Assembly: GCA_008729055.1 (NCBI GenBank)
Contig: SDUX01000001.1
Span: forward strand, 1,612,001-1,676,000
DNA length: 64,000 nucleotides
Direction: 5' to 3'
From: Pyropia haitanensis
Taxonomy: Eukaryota; Rhodophyta; Bangiophyceae; Bangiales; Bangiaceae
The position numbers and the translations under genes were made by a program. Position 1 is the first letter of the stretch; each line of letters starts with the position of its first letter. Below the pieces are notes generated by a model, which made no database searches, had not been told where the DNA came from, and saw only the letters and a list, made by a program, of their open reading frames with translations. Of this stretch, positions 11,516 through 21,150 are shown one piece after another.

Positions 11516-12801
11516 GCAGGTTGCCACCGCGGCAAGGCGGTGTAGGCAGAAGACGGTGGAGGCGCGCCGGCGGGAAGAAAACTGGGCTTGTAGGATACCG
11601 GGATGAACAGGAGGGCGCGACGGGGCAGGGAACGGGCAGCGCCGTTGCGGTCGTCAAAGAGAACCGTCGCGGTGACAGCAACGGGCCGGCTGGCAGGGAA
11701 GACCCGCCTGACGTTGCCGGAGCGCTGGGTACCGCCACCGCGGCCGACTCGAGGGGCGTGCGGGCGCACCGCGGGCGGGCGGGCGGCAAGGAGGGGCGTC
11801 TGCGCCGTGGCGGCCGCGCGCCGGGCCAATGGGTGGCTGCTCTCCGGAGGGGAAAGAGGAGGTGGCGAGTTGGAAAGCAGCAACGGCCGAGGCCGCGAGC
11901 CCGACCTGGCTGCCAGGCCGCTCTGCGACTCACAATTACAGCACACAATACCAACAACACATCACGCCAAGGACGCCAAGTTCGACACCTCAAAACAGAA
12001 ATTGGCCAAGCGCACAATGGAACCACTTGTGATTGTAGTAGCGTACTGCCAACTACCTTTCAGAGAAGGAATCACAGTGCAGGCTTTACGGTGTTGATTG
12101 CAGTGCACCCAGCAAACGTCTGAAGTCAACTCCATAAAGGGTCGAAAGTAATGGAATAGATGGACAATTACCGATGTCCGAGTTTCCTTCGACACTTGTT
12201 GATGCAATACAGACTGTATTGCGTAGCTGAGGCTTGATGAGTGGTGACCAGAACAGTTTACAGCATTTAATACTCCCAGAAGGGTTTTGCATCCCCAGCA
12301 GGGATGGCCACTTTGTCGTCGGCCTGCTGGGGCAACCACCTGGCGTGTATCGTGAATCCGCATCCGGACTCGCGTTCGCGCCGCCATGCGATGCGGCACA
12401 CGGCCATGTGGAAGGCGGGTGCCGCCACCCAGCACGGTGCGTGCGCCGCGGCGGTCTCCCAGGCGCGTGCGCTGCCACCACCCTCCCCGCCCCCGCCCTC
12501 CCGTGGCCGCCTCGGCGTCGTCGCCTGACCGGCACCGCGCCCGTGCTGCCGCCACGGTCGCGTGTGCCACCGCGCAGTCGGCGGTGGCCAAGACCCCCAC
12601 GCGCTCTCACACCCACCGCGTACTGCCGAACAGTTGCCGCACCGTCATCCCCGCTTTGCCGACCACCACGGACGTTTGGCGGCCTTGGCGCTGTGGTGCT
12701 AGCTGCCTGGGCACGCCCTCGTGCCCTGGCGGCTGCACCAGGGAGGGGTGAGCGACAGGGGGTCGACGCTGCTTGACCCGCGGTCGCGGTCCGTGCCCAC
12801 C
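11516..12801. other. Divergent intergenic region with AT-richer island
   Basis: The region lies between the unknown minus-strand gene and the PQ-loop gene, so it should hold both promoters. About 11930-12320 is clearly AT-richer than its surroundings and contains a near-perfect hairpin (12204-12222) and the word AATGGAATAGATGG near 12150, which recurs exactly near 63540. No terminal inverted repeat or target duplication was found around the island. No coding gene is supported. Confidence 0.5.
12204..12222. repeat. 8-bp perfect hairpin GCAATACA-GAC-TGTATTGC
   Basis: Perfect 8-bp inverted repeat with a 3-base loop inside the AT-richer island upstream of the PQ-loop gene. It may be a transcription-factor dyad or a fossil of an inserted element. 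Confidence 0.6.
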
Positions 12802-14041
12802 ATGGGCGCCGGCGTATGTACGTCGTGGCTGTGCGACGCGATGGGCCTGGGCATGAGCGTGCTACAGCTGGGGCAGTTTGTCCCGCAGCACGTTGAAATG
12901 GTCCGTTTTGGTGGCGAGCACGCGTCTGCTGTGTGGTGGACAGTTTGGGAGACGGGGAGCGGAGGGTGTGGGCTGGACCAATGGCCGACATGGGGACTTG
13001 GTTGTGGACAAGGGGCGGGTGTCTGGTGTTTACGGTTGCTTTCAATGGAGTCATGTCTGTTCTGACACTTTCCCCTTTGCTGCTCGGCGTCTTGCCTGTT
13101 GGGTTTGCTCTTTTCTTTGTGGCGTTTTGCACGTGCTATTTCTCACCTACGCTCCCGTCTTTTCACCACAGTACAGAGAAAAGAGCACGGTTGGCGTCAG
13201 CGCGTGGCTGCTCTTTTTTGGTGGGCTCTACACCTGGCTAGCCGCCCTCGATATTGTGCTGACGGGCGGCTCCAACGCGTTTACCTGCGGCTCCTCTCCG
13301 TATAGGTGCTTTGTGGCCAGCCAGCCGCTGCTGCAGATGGTCGGGTCGGCCCTCTTGTCCCTGGGCATGTGGTATTGGTACCTACTGTACCAGCCGCCCC
13401 GGGGCGGCTCCGCCGTCGATGCGGCCGCCGATGATGTAGAGGGTAACACGTACGGCTACGGGGCCACTGGAGGCAGCGGCGGTGCCGTTGTCAACGGCGG
13501 CGGTGCGCCCCTGTCTGTGGACGCGGCGTCGCCAGACTGGAGCGACTTTGACGGTACCTCTTGCTTTCGCGTGCTGCTGCTGCTGATGGGCCTGTCGGTC
13601 GGCGCCGCCATTGCCGTCGTGCGCCTCGGCACGCCCGCCGACGTGGCGACATTTGCACATGGCTGCGGCTACGTGGCGGGGGTGGTCAACGCGGTGATGT
13701 GGCTCCCCCAGATTGCCTCCACGTGGGGGTACAAGCACAAGGGCGCCCTCAGCCTGTATTGGGTGTTGGCGAGCGTCCTGTGCGATGTCATCTACACGAC
13801 CTACCTGATCTTTATGGGCCTGGACATCAGTGTATGGATCAACAATGTCCCAGACGGGGTGCAGACGGCCGTCCTGTTTGGCCTCATCACGTACTTTTCG
13901 TGGAGTGACCGGGCGGCTGGCCTCGACGACTTTGGGCACCCGCTGCACTACTCGCCAGAGGGGGAGGCGGAGCATGTGGAAGCGCGGCTGCTGCTGGCCA
14001 AGGGCAGGCACGACCACGGCTATCAGCAGATCGAGGCGTGA
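12802..14041 (+). CDS. PQ-loop repeat membrane protein (two exons)
   Basis: Exon 1 is 12802-12900 (33 residues) and exon 2 is 13172-14041, giving 322 residues. The 271-bp intron runs from GTCCGT to CACCACAG in phase 0. Joining restores the first PQ-loop exactly: PQ at the end of exon 1, then four residues, then YREKSTVGVSAW in exon 2, matching the PQ-x4-YRxKST-x-G-x-S pattern. The second PQ motif is LPQIASTWGYKHKGALSLYW. Hydrophobic segments on both sides fit the seven-helix fold of this family, whose members include lysosomal cystine and cationic amino-acid exporters and KDEL-receptor relatives. Transported substrate cannot be read from the sequence. A Gly-rich loop lies between the third and fourth helices. 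ATG 12802 is the first in-frame ATG near the helix. Confidence in family and intron is high. Confidence 0.88.
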
Positions 14042-14221
14042 GCAGAGGCTTGCACGACGGCGGCTGTGAAGACCGTGTGCAGGGCGTCAGCATGGCGGTG
14101 GCGTCGATGCTGACCGAGCCCGGGGCTCCGGTGCCAGAGAAGCGGGTGAGATGGGGCAAGGGCGGGGCACCGGCTCGAGGCTGCTGGGCAGGTCGTGGTG
14201 GCGGCGGCGTGGATGCTTCGC

Positions 14222-14321
14222 GTGGGGCCGAACGCTGCCCAGCCGACTGTCTGCCACCCTGGCCTTGCTACCTGCCCAACGTACAGCCTCGAGTGGGGCC
14301 GAACGCTGCCCAGCCGACTGT
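14222..14321. repeat. Two 29-bp direct repeats, period 71
   Basis: The 29 bases at 14222-14250 (beginning GTGGGGCCGAACGCTGCCCA) recur exactly at 14293-14321, and the following 25 bases are similar but diverged. The unit is about 71 bp and present about 1.7 times. It lies just beyond the PQ-loop stop and may form part of the 3' UTR. Confidence 0.85.
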
Positions 14322-14667
14322 GCTACCCTGGTCTTACCGCCTCCTCGACACGTGGCTGTGAGCGTCAGCCAGACGCCCACGGTGCGTCTGGGAAGCGTGA
14401 TATGCTGCGCGGTCTCCGCGGGACCGCGATAACAAGATATGGCGTGCACGGAGGTCCCGCCCGTCTTCCTGGCGGAACTAGGCGGCAGTGGCAGTATGAT
14501 GCCGGCCTGCGCGCCGCTTGTACCGCCACTCGAGGAGCTCAAGTTAGGACAGGGTGACCCTGGCTTACGCACCAGGTCAAGCACGTGTGGAGCCATCGCA
14601 CGATACCAAGTAACATACAGGCCACACAACAAAATCGCCCTCAACCGAGCCACCCACCGTGAGGGCA

Positions 14668-17514
14668 TCACAAAGAACGAAGAGAGGACAGGGAGGAGCC
14701 CTGTGTGACAGTGCTGCTCGGAAAGACGCTCTCACACGCACTATCTGCTGCCACATCAGCCTCCCGCAGCACTGCCATGATCTCATCGTAACGCGCCTCC
14801 ATGCTGCGGTCGGTCGGTACGCCACAGCTGACCTGAAAGTCAAAGAACTCCGCCAGCGCGTCTGCCATCAGAGCCAGCCCTCCTGGTGCTGGGAGGAATT
14901 GGCGGATGAGCTCGCACGGGACGGGCCCCGAGGCAGCCAGCGAGCCCAGCAGCAGCGACAGATAGCCGGACGTCAGCCGCTGCTCGGGGGTGATGTCTTC
15001 CTCGGCCACGGGTGCACCGGCACGACAGCCACCCACTCGGCCGTTCAGGTCCACCATCTGCAGTACTAGGCCGAGACCGCCCAGCTCAAGATTCTCCAGT
15101 CGCGGAGGCTGTCGAGAAGGAAACGACTCCCCCACCGCTGGGCAGCGGCTCACAAGGCTGGTCAGCAGAGTCAGCCCCAGCACGCGCAGATCATACGTCT
15201 CCTGAGCGGCAAAAGGCAGGAGCGCGGCGGGCAAACGACGGGCGCCCTCATCCACTGCTGCTGCCTCAGCGGCGAGCAGTGTCAGCACCGCGTCAACAAC
15301 TCCTTCGCGCTCCATCCGCGCCGCTGCATGGTTCGACAGGTTAATCAGCACCTTGAGCGCCGCTGACAGCAGCGGCTCCAGAGTCAGCAGCGTGGCCTTG
15401 TGGTGACACCGACCGCCAGCTGCAACGGCGGCCAACGCCGCGTGCATGGCGTCGCCACCAGCGGCCGCACGCGACCGACACAGCAGCTGTACGTGAGCAT
15501 CATCCAGAGAAAGGTATTCAAGAATACGCAGCGTTTCAGCAGTCACGCAGCGCAGCTGGAAGGCGTTGAGGGCGCGTTCGTCCATCACGTCCTCCCCGAC
15601 CCTGCACAGTGGTGGCGACGCAGGACCGTCTGTCGATGCTGGCGCCGGCGCCTGCCCAGCATCCAACGATGCGTCCGACATGACACTGGAAGAAGATACA
15701 GGACCAGAGTCCGCATCATGTGACTGTACTTGGTCTCCCGCGGCGCCCAGTGCCGAGGCCGTCGCCGCCAGCACCCGCCACGCCAACCGAAGTGCGTCTG
15801 TAGACCCCGCCGGCGGCAGCGCACGAGGGGAGTGGGTGAGTGCCAACGCCAGTGTCGACAAAGCCAAGTACGTCACTGTCCATCCGTTGGTGGTGCAACA
15901 CGACACTACCCGCGGGTGTACGTGCGGGAGCGCGCGCAAGGGCGGAAGCAAGGCCGCCACATACGCGTCCACGTCCGCGGGCTCCTTGGCAGAACGTAGC
16001 GCCGCCTGGTGACGAGTGTGCTCCTCCGCAGCGGCCGCCCGTGCGGCCTCGTCTTCCACAAGAATATCTCGCAGAAGGCAGCGCTGAGCAGACGGTCGCG
16101 TGAGAGCCATGACCGGGGAAGCCCGCAACCGCCGCCGACGGACCCGCCGCGGTACGGCCGCGGCTGTTGTCGCTGATGGCCCAGCTCCTGACAGCCCAGA
16201 CGCAGCAGACCAAGGCGAGGTAGCACTGTCCGACTGGAAGTCAGTTGACGACCACCGCCCCGCCACGACGAGCAGTTGCGAAGTGACGGAGGCATCAAAG
16301 AGTGGACCGTTGTCGGGGTGACGAGCAACCAGGTGAATGACCAACACCACGGCCGCGTCCAGGTCCTGGCTTGGTGGCTCGGCCACTTCGGCAACACCTA
16401 GCACACGGCGCACCACCTCCTGCAACAGCCCCCCCGTTCGGAGGGTGGCAAAAAAGGCGTCAGCACCAGGCGACGCCCGCGACCGCCGCGCAAAGAGGCG
16501 CCCCAGGCCCAGCAGCCCGGCCACCCGAAGAGACGTAGACAAGGACGCAGCAGTCGCGCCGCCAGGTGGAAAAATACCATCCAAATGGTACTGTACGTCA
16601 TCCAGCAGTTCTTGACGCTCACCCGGCGAAAGGTCAGCGGCCGCGTCGTCGTTGGCGACACGGCGGCCGCGGGGCGACCCAACGCGTCTGTGCACGTCAA
16701 GGGTGCCGCATCCAGCGGCCACCGCAGTGGTAGCAGCGTCGTGGCCGCGGCCAGGAGCCGACAGAGCCGGCGGCGCCAGGGAAGGATGTCGCGGCGGCCG
16801 TGCCCGCGAGACGGGCGGTGTCGCCACCAACGACACGGATGCGCCCCATCGAGTCGCACCGGGCGAAGCCTGCGTCTGCGGGTCGCCTTGCCGCGACAGA
16901 CGCGGCCGCTTTGGCGGCGCCCCCGCAAACGCCGCAGCACCCACTGACGCCACAGGACCCACCGACGTCGCCGCACCCACCGACGTCGCCGCACCCACCG
17001 TGGCGGCCGCCGCCAGGGGAGGGCGCGGAAAGGAAAAGGCCGAAAAGGCCGCCGACGCGCCGTCTGAGTCCTCATCCGAAGGATTCAGGTCCATGTCCCC
17101 CAGTGGCGAGCGTCTCGCCTCTGGACAAGCTACTGGCCCCGCAGCCGCCCCATCGGCACCGCCACGTGGACGCTTGGCACACCCTGCCGCTGTGCCCGCC
17201 CGCAACGACAGTGGCGACGGCGGCGATGACGGCCGCTGCCTCGCCAGGGTGGCGGAGGGGCAAAATAGAAATGCCAACGGTGCCGGGTCCACGCTTGGGC
17301 TCCCGCCGCCGCATCCGCCGCCGTCACGACTGCCACTGCCGCCGCCGCCGCCGCCGCCGCCACCCTCGCCACCACCGACACCGTCGCCGCCATTGTTCGC
17401 CGCAGGACCGAGTGCAGCGGCGCCAGAGACAATGCCCACCGCGTCGTCAAAGGCAGCGCTCGCGGCTGCCTCCGCTTCACGGCGGCGGTGCGCGGCCAGA
17501 CCGCGAAGGACCAT
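14668..17514 (-). CDS. WAPL: Wings apart-like protein (WAPL), cohesin release factor
   Basis: A 948-residue single-exon gene from ATG 17514 to TGA 14668. The C-terminal two thirds (about residues 295-935) match the helical-repeat WAPL domain: ELLDDVQYHLDGI, then SLRVAGLLGLGRLFARR, FFATLRTGGLLQEVVRRVL, LDAAVVLVIHLVARHPDNG, and late LTSGYLSLLLGSLA. WAPL binds PDS5 and opens the cohesin ring, so it acts in the nucleus on sister-chromatid cohesion. The first 290 residues are low-complexity, with a Gly run, Ala/Thr/Val-Gly repeats (AATSVGAATSVGPVASVG) and basic KRPR clusters that could direct nuclear import. There is no frame break, unlike neighbouring genes. A GTG four codons upstream is less likely as start. 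TRAX follows upstream on the same strand, but 580 bp apart, so this is not an operon. Confidence 0.87.
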   Translation of the reverse strand: MVLRGLAAHRRREAEAAASAAFDDAVGIVSGAAALGPAANNGGDGVGGGEGGGGGGGGGSGSRDGGGCGGGSPSVDPAPLAFLFCPSATLARQRPSSPPSPLSLRAGTAAGCAKRPRGGADGAAAGPVACPEARRSPLGDMDLNPSDEDSDGASAAFSAFSFPRPPLAAAATVGAATSVGAATSVGPVASVGAAAFAGAPPKRPRLSRQGDPQTQASPGATRWGASVSLVATPPVSRARPPRHPSLAPPALSAPGRGHDAATTAVAAGCGTLDVHRRVGSPRGRRVANDDAAADLSPGERQELLDDVQYHLDGIFPPGGATAASLSTSLRVAGLLGLGRLFARRSRASPGADAFFATLRTGGLLQEVVRRVLGVAEVAEPPSQDLDAAVVLVIHLVARHPDNGPLFDASVTSQLLVVAGRWSSTDFQSDSATSPWSAASGLSGAGPSATTAAAVPRRVRRRRLRASPVMALTRPSAQRCLLRDILVEDEAARAAAAEEHTRHQAALRSAKEPADVDAYVAALLPPLRALPHVHPRVVSCCTTNGWTVTYLALSTLALALTHSPRALPPAGSTDALRLAWRVLAATASALGAAGDQVQSHDADSGPVSSSSVMSDASLDAGQAPAPASTDGPASPPLCRVGEDVMDERALNAFQLRCVTAETLRILEYLSLDDAHVQLLCRSRAAAGGDAMHAALAAVAAGGRCHHKATLLTLEPLLSAALKVLINLSNHAAARMEREGVVDAVLTLLAAEAAAVDEGARRLPAALLPFAAQETYDLRVLGLTLLTSLVSRCPAVGESFPSRQPPRLENLELGGLGLVLQMVDLNGRVGGCRAGAPVAEEDITPEQRLTSGYLSLLLGSLAASGPVPCELIRQFLPAPGGLALMADALAEFFDFQVSCGVPTDRSMEARYDEIMAVLREADVAADSACESVFPSSTVTQGSSLSSLRSL

Positions 17515-18098
17515 GGTGGGGGTCACTGGCCGGCGCGGCCGCTGCCTTGCAAACGGACACGTCTAGGTGCTGCAGCTACGGAACGCCTGCCACAGCCGCG
17601 CTGTCAGAAACCCGCACACAGCGGCGAGGGGCGGACGAGTGTACGTCGGCGAGGGGGCGGCCGCAGCACGCACGGTGTGGCCCGACCAAGAACACCCATA
17701 TGCACGCGGGGGTACGCAGGCGCCGCTACGCCACAACGCTGACACCGAGCCGCGTGCACGGACGCCGGGCGATGGGTGGCAGCATGGCACGACGCCCGCC
17801 GGGGCGAGCCGTGAAGAATGGCGGCCACCTGCACACGGCCACCCACACACGCGGCCGCACGCCAAGCTCGAGGGGTGGCCCGCGCGCCCACGCGGGCTCG
17901 CCTGTGGAACCCCCCCCTCCCCGAGACCACTTGCGGTGGGTGTCGTCCCACGAGGCCGCATGCCATGCATGCCCTGCTTTGGGCCCAGATGCATCGCTTT
18001 TTGCGTCGATTTGAATGCAAAGGTGGCGCCACCCGAGTGGGCGCGCGCGCCACCTCACACGAGAGGCAAAATAGAGTGGACCCCCTCTTGATTGGCGC
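17515..18098. other. Spacer between TRAX and WAPL
   Basis: 580 bases of mixed composition between two minus-strand genes, so it contains the TRAX 3' end and the WAPL promoter. Frames here are short and featureless. No repeat or RNA gene was seen. Confidence 0.5.
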
Positions 18099-19419
18099 TC
18101 AAGCAACGCGGACCTTTTTGGGTGCGGGCGCGGCGGTGACATCGCCGCCAGAGGCGGCGACGATGCCGGCCCCGTCCCCTTCCGCCACGCCCCCGCCCGC
18201 CGCGCCCGCGCCTGCTGCTCCTCCCCCTTTCCCCTCTCCCTCCGCTGTAGTCCCACCGGCAGCAGAGGCGCTTGTCCCACCAGCAGCAGAGGCGCCAGTC
18301 GTCGCAGGTCGCTTGACCCCCCCCCCGGCGCCCTCTCCAGAAGCCCGTCCCCCTCGCCCCTTTCCGCCTGCAGCGGCGTCACCCGCGTCGCCTCCCGCTG
18401 CACCCCCACCCCCACCCCCGCCACCCCCAGCGCCGGCGGAGTCAGCCCCCTCCGTCGCCCCCCCCCACCGCGCACCCCCTCACCAAACTCCGCCGCCCGG
18501 ACCACCCGCGTGTACAGCGCGCGCTCGACCTTGGCGCGGCTCGCGCGCATGGCCGACAGCTTTTGCGCGCCATCCCGGCCGCCAATCCCCCCCCCGCCCC
18601 CGCCGGGAGCCCCTCATACGCGACGGTCAGCGCCTGCAGCAGCGCTGCCGCGCGGTGGCTAACAGCGACGGCCGCGTCGCTGCCGTTGCTCCCGGCAGCC
18701 ACTGCCAAACGCATCACCTCCCCAGCAACGTCCGCGACGCCCAGGAGGTAGTCGTCCCAGCTGAGCACCACCCGGCGAGCCGTAAGAGGGGACGTTGGGG
18801 GGGAGGCGGGTTTGCGCCCACCTGCTGGTGTGGCGGCGGGCGCCCCTGCCTCCGCTGCCGGCACCGCCACCGCCGCTGCCGTATCAGCCGTCACCGCCTC
18901 AAGCGCCGCATCCAACCCTCGCTGCACGTCATCGCGCGACGCGAGGCCACCGGTGCGGAGCCAGGCCAAAAACACCACCGCCTCGACATACTCTTGCAGC
19001 CCCGGCGAGTAGGCACGCGCGTGGATGACCGCGTCAGCAGGGGAGACCAGCCGGCTGCCGATCGTAGTCACCACCTGGCGAGACAGGGCCTTGGCCGTGT
19101 CGGTGGCCGCATCGAGGCCCGGATGGGGCGGCGGCGGTGGCGGTGGTAGAGGGGGAGAGGGGGAGGAGGGGGAAGGGCCACCCACAGGGTTACCAGCCAA
19201 TGGGAGCGGAGGTGCGGCTGGCGTCGGCAGCGTCGCCACGTCCAGCCGGTGGAGCACAAAGATGAGCTTCTTCGCGGCGATGGTCACGTCGCGGGAGGCC
19301 TTGACCAGCGCCTCACGGGTGGCGTTCGTAGCGTCCAACGCCACGCCTAGCGGCGCAAAAATGGACGCAAACGGGCCACCAGACGACAAGGCTGCCACGG
19401 AGGCTGAAGGAGGAGGCAT
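18099..19419 (-). CDS. TSNAX: Translin-associated factor X (TRAX), two homopolymer frame breaks
   Basis: Translin-superfamily hallmarks run in order: REALVKASRDVTIAAKKLIF and LHRLD near the N-terminus; YSPGLQEYVEAVVFLAWL, carrying the E-x2-E pair that is catalytic in TRAX; DYLLGVADVAGEVMRL with the third acidic residue; and AQKLSAMRASRAKVERALY at the conserved C-terminal helix. TRAX with translin forms C3PO, an endoribonuclease that removes siRNA passenger strands and trims tRNA. The start is ATG 19419. The reading frame changes at the C9 runs 18587-18595 and 18458-18466. Each change is repaired by one extra base, after which the protein continues through a Gly/Ala tail with duplicated GASAAGGT/SASAAGGT units to a basic end, APKKVRVA, and TGA at 18099. 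The basic end resembles a nuclear localisation signal. No translin gene is in the window. An alternative is a decaying gene, but conserved residues on both sides argue against that. Confidence 0.86.
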
Positions 19420-20688
19420 GGCGGGGGAGGTGAGGCGCGGCGAGTCAGCAACAGGACGTACAGAAACGTTGCGGTTCAAGGGAGGCGGGCTGTCGTCGTC
19501 AAGGAGACAGCGACAGGATCATGCTCGATGAACTGTACTTCGAGGACCACATCGCTCCTCCAACTACATGTACCTGTTCTTCCACTCTATTCCATCAAAT
19601 TTCAGCAGTGCGCATCGCAGCAGCTGTCAGCTCACCCGAGTCTGTCAAAGTCGCCTCGTGTGCGGTGCAGCGGCCCACAGGTTCACAGCCCTTGGAGCCA
19701 CCGGCTGTAAGAAGGGCACCGTGAGGCCCCCTACCTTTTGTATTGCCCCCACGAAACGAGCAGAAGGCACCGGCAGGCGCGTTGGGGCCCCCGCTCAGGC
19801 CCACCTCCCCGCCGCATCCAGAGTCCTGTGGCCCATTTTGGCCGCTCTGGGCCTCCGCGCAGCAATTACAATGGCGCCGGTCCTCTGACGGGCTGTGCGT
19901 GGCTGCATCTGGCGGGGCAGCTGCCGCCGCCCGCCCCTACCCCGCCGCCCCGGCGGCCGTCCTCGGCGGGGGGGGTCTCCCCCTTTCCGCCGGCCCGGCC
20001 CCGTCGCGCGGCCGCCCTCGCGGCCCTCATCCTGCCACCCCCCCCCCCCCCTTGTAGCCGCCGGCGCGGCGGCGGCCGCCGCCGGCGTGGCGAGTGCTAT
20101 TATCCACCCGGTGTTTGCAGGAGGGCCACCCCCCCCCCCCCCCCTGCCACGCCCACCGCCCGCCTGCGTTTGCCGCAGTGACGCGGGGTGGCGGCGGGCC
20201 CGCGGTGCCGGTCGCGGTCGCGGTCGTGGCGAGCAGCGTCACCGGGGGCGGCCGGGCCACGTCCCGCCTCCCACGGCCAAGATTCCCCCCCGCCCCTCCC
20301 CGGCGGCACGGCGTCACCGCCGTGCAGTGGCCCGCCACGCCGGCGGTTCGGCCACCGCCACCGCCGTGGCCACCACCACTGCGAGTGCCGCGGGCGGGGG
20401 GACGGCGGCGGGGGTGGCGGCGGGGCGGCCAGGCGGCGGGGAGAGAGGAGGGGTACCGGCTTGTAGTCGTAGTCCACCACCTCGGCCGCGCCCCACGCTT
20501 CCCATCCGTGGCGGGCGGCCGCGCGTGCCCGAGCGGCACGAGGGCGGCCATAGCCGACGGTGGGTACCGGCCGGTGGCGCCCGCGTTGCCCGCTGCCGTT
20601 GCGCCGGCGCCGCGGCTCGGCGGATCGCCCCCCCTCCGCGCCCGCGCGGCACCGGCGGCGTGGCAGTGACGCGGGCGGTGGGGCGGGC
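19420..20688. other. Divergent spacer between TRAX and Pumilio
   Basis: Contains the promoters of both genes. About 19520-19720 is moderately AT-rich and includes TCTATTCC at 19586-19593; from 19900 to 20688 it is GC-rich with C runs. Frames open in the second half encode only Ala/Arg/Pro strings. The Pumilio frame is open upstream of 20689 for about 43 codons, but the residues are not protein-like. Confidence 0.5.
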
Positions 20689-21108
20689 ATGACGTCGGGT
20701 GGGGGGGGTGGCGCCGGCGTTGGCGGCGGCGCCGGCGGCCCCGCCCCCCGCGCCCCGTCGACGGCCGCCTACGCCGCGCCGCGGCCGATGGGCGGCGGCG
20801 CCCCTGCCGCCACCTCCGCCGCGGCGGCGGGCGGGACGGTGCCGATTGCGCGGCCGGCGTCGGCGCCGCCGACGCTGTTTGATGGGCTGTTGGGGAGCGT
20901 GTTTAGCGGCGCCAATGGCGGCCTGGGCTGGCCCCCGTCGGGGGGGGGGGGGGGGGGGGGTACCGCCGGCGGCGGCGGCGGCGGCGGCGGCACTGCGGGC
21001 CGCCTGGGGGGCCTCGACGTACCGTTGCCGGCAGGGTCGTCGATGGCGGGGACGCCGTGGTCGCCAGGTGGGGATGGAGGCGGCGGTGGCGGCGGTGGCG
21101 GCGGTGGC

Positions 21109-21150
<42 letters not shown>

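Noticed and set aside
14222..14321. Direct repeats considered as a CRISPR array
   Set aside because: Only two copies, the flanking sequence is itself duplicated, and the genome is eukaryotic.
18442..19419. TRAX as a truncated pseudogene ending at 18442
   Set aside because: Conserved C-terminal helix and a coherent tail continue after each single-base shift at C9 runs, which fits base loss in the assembly better than decay.
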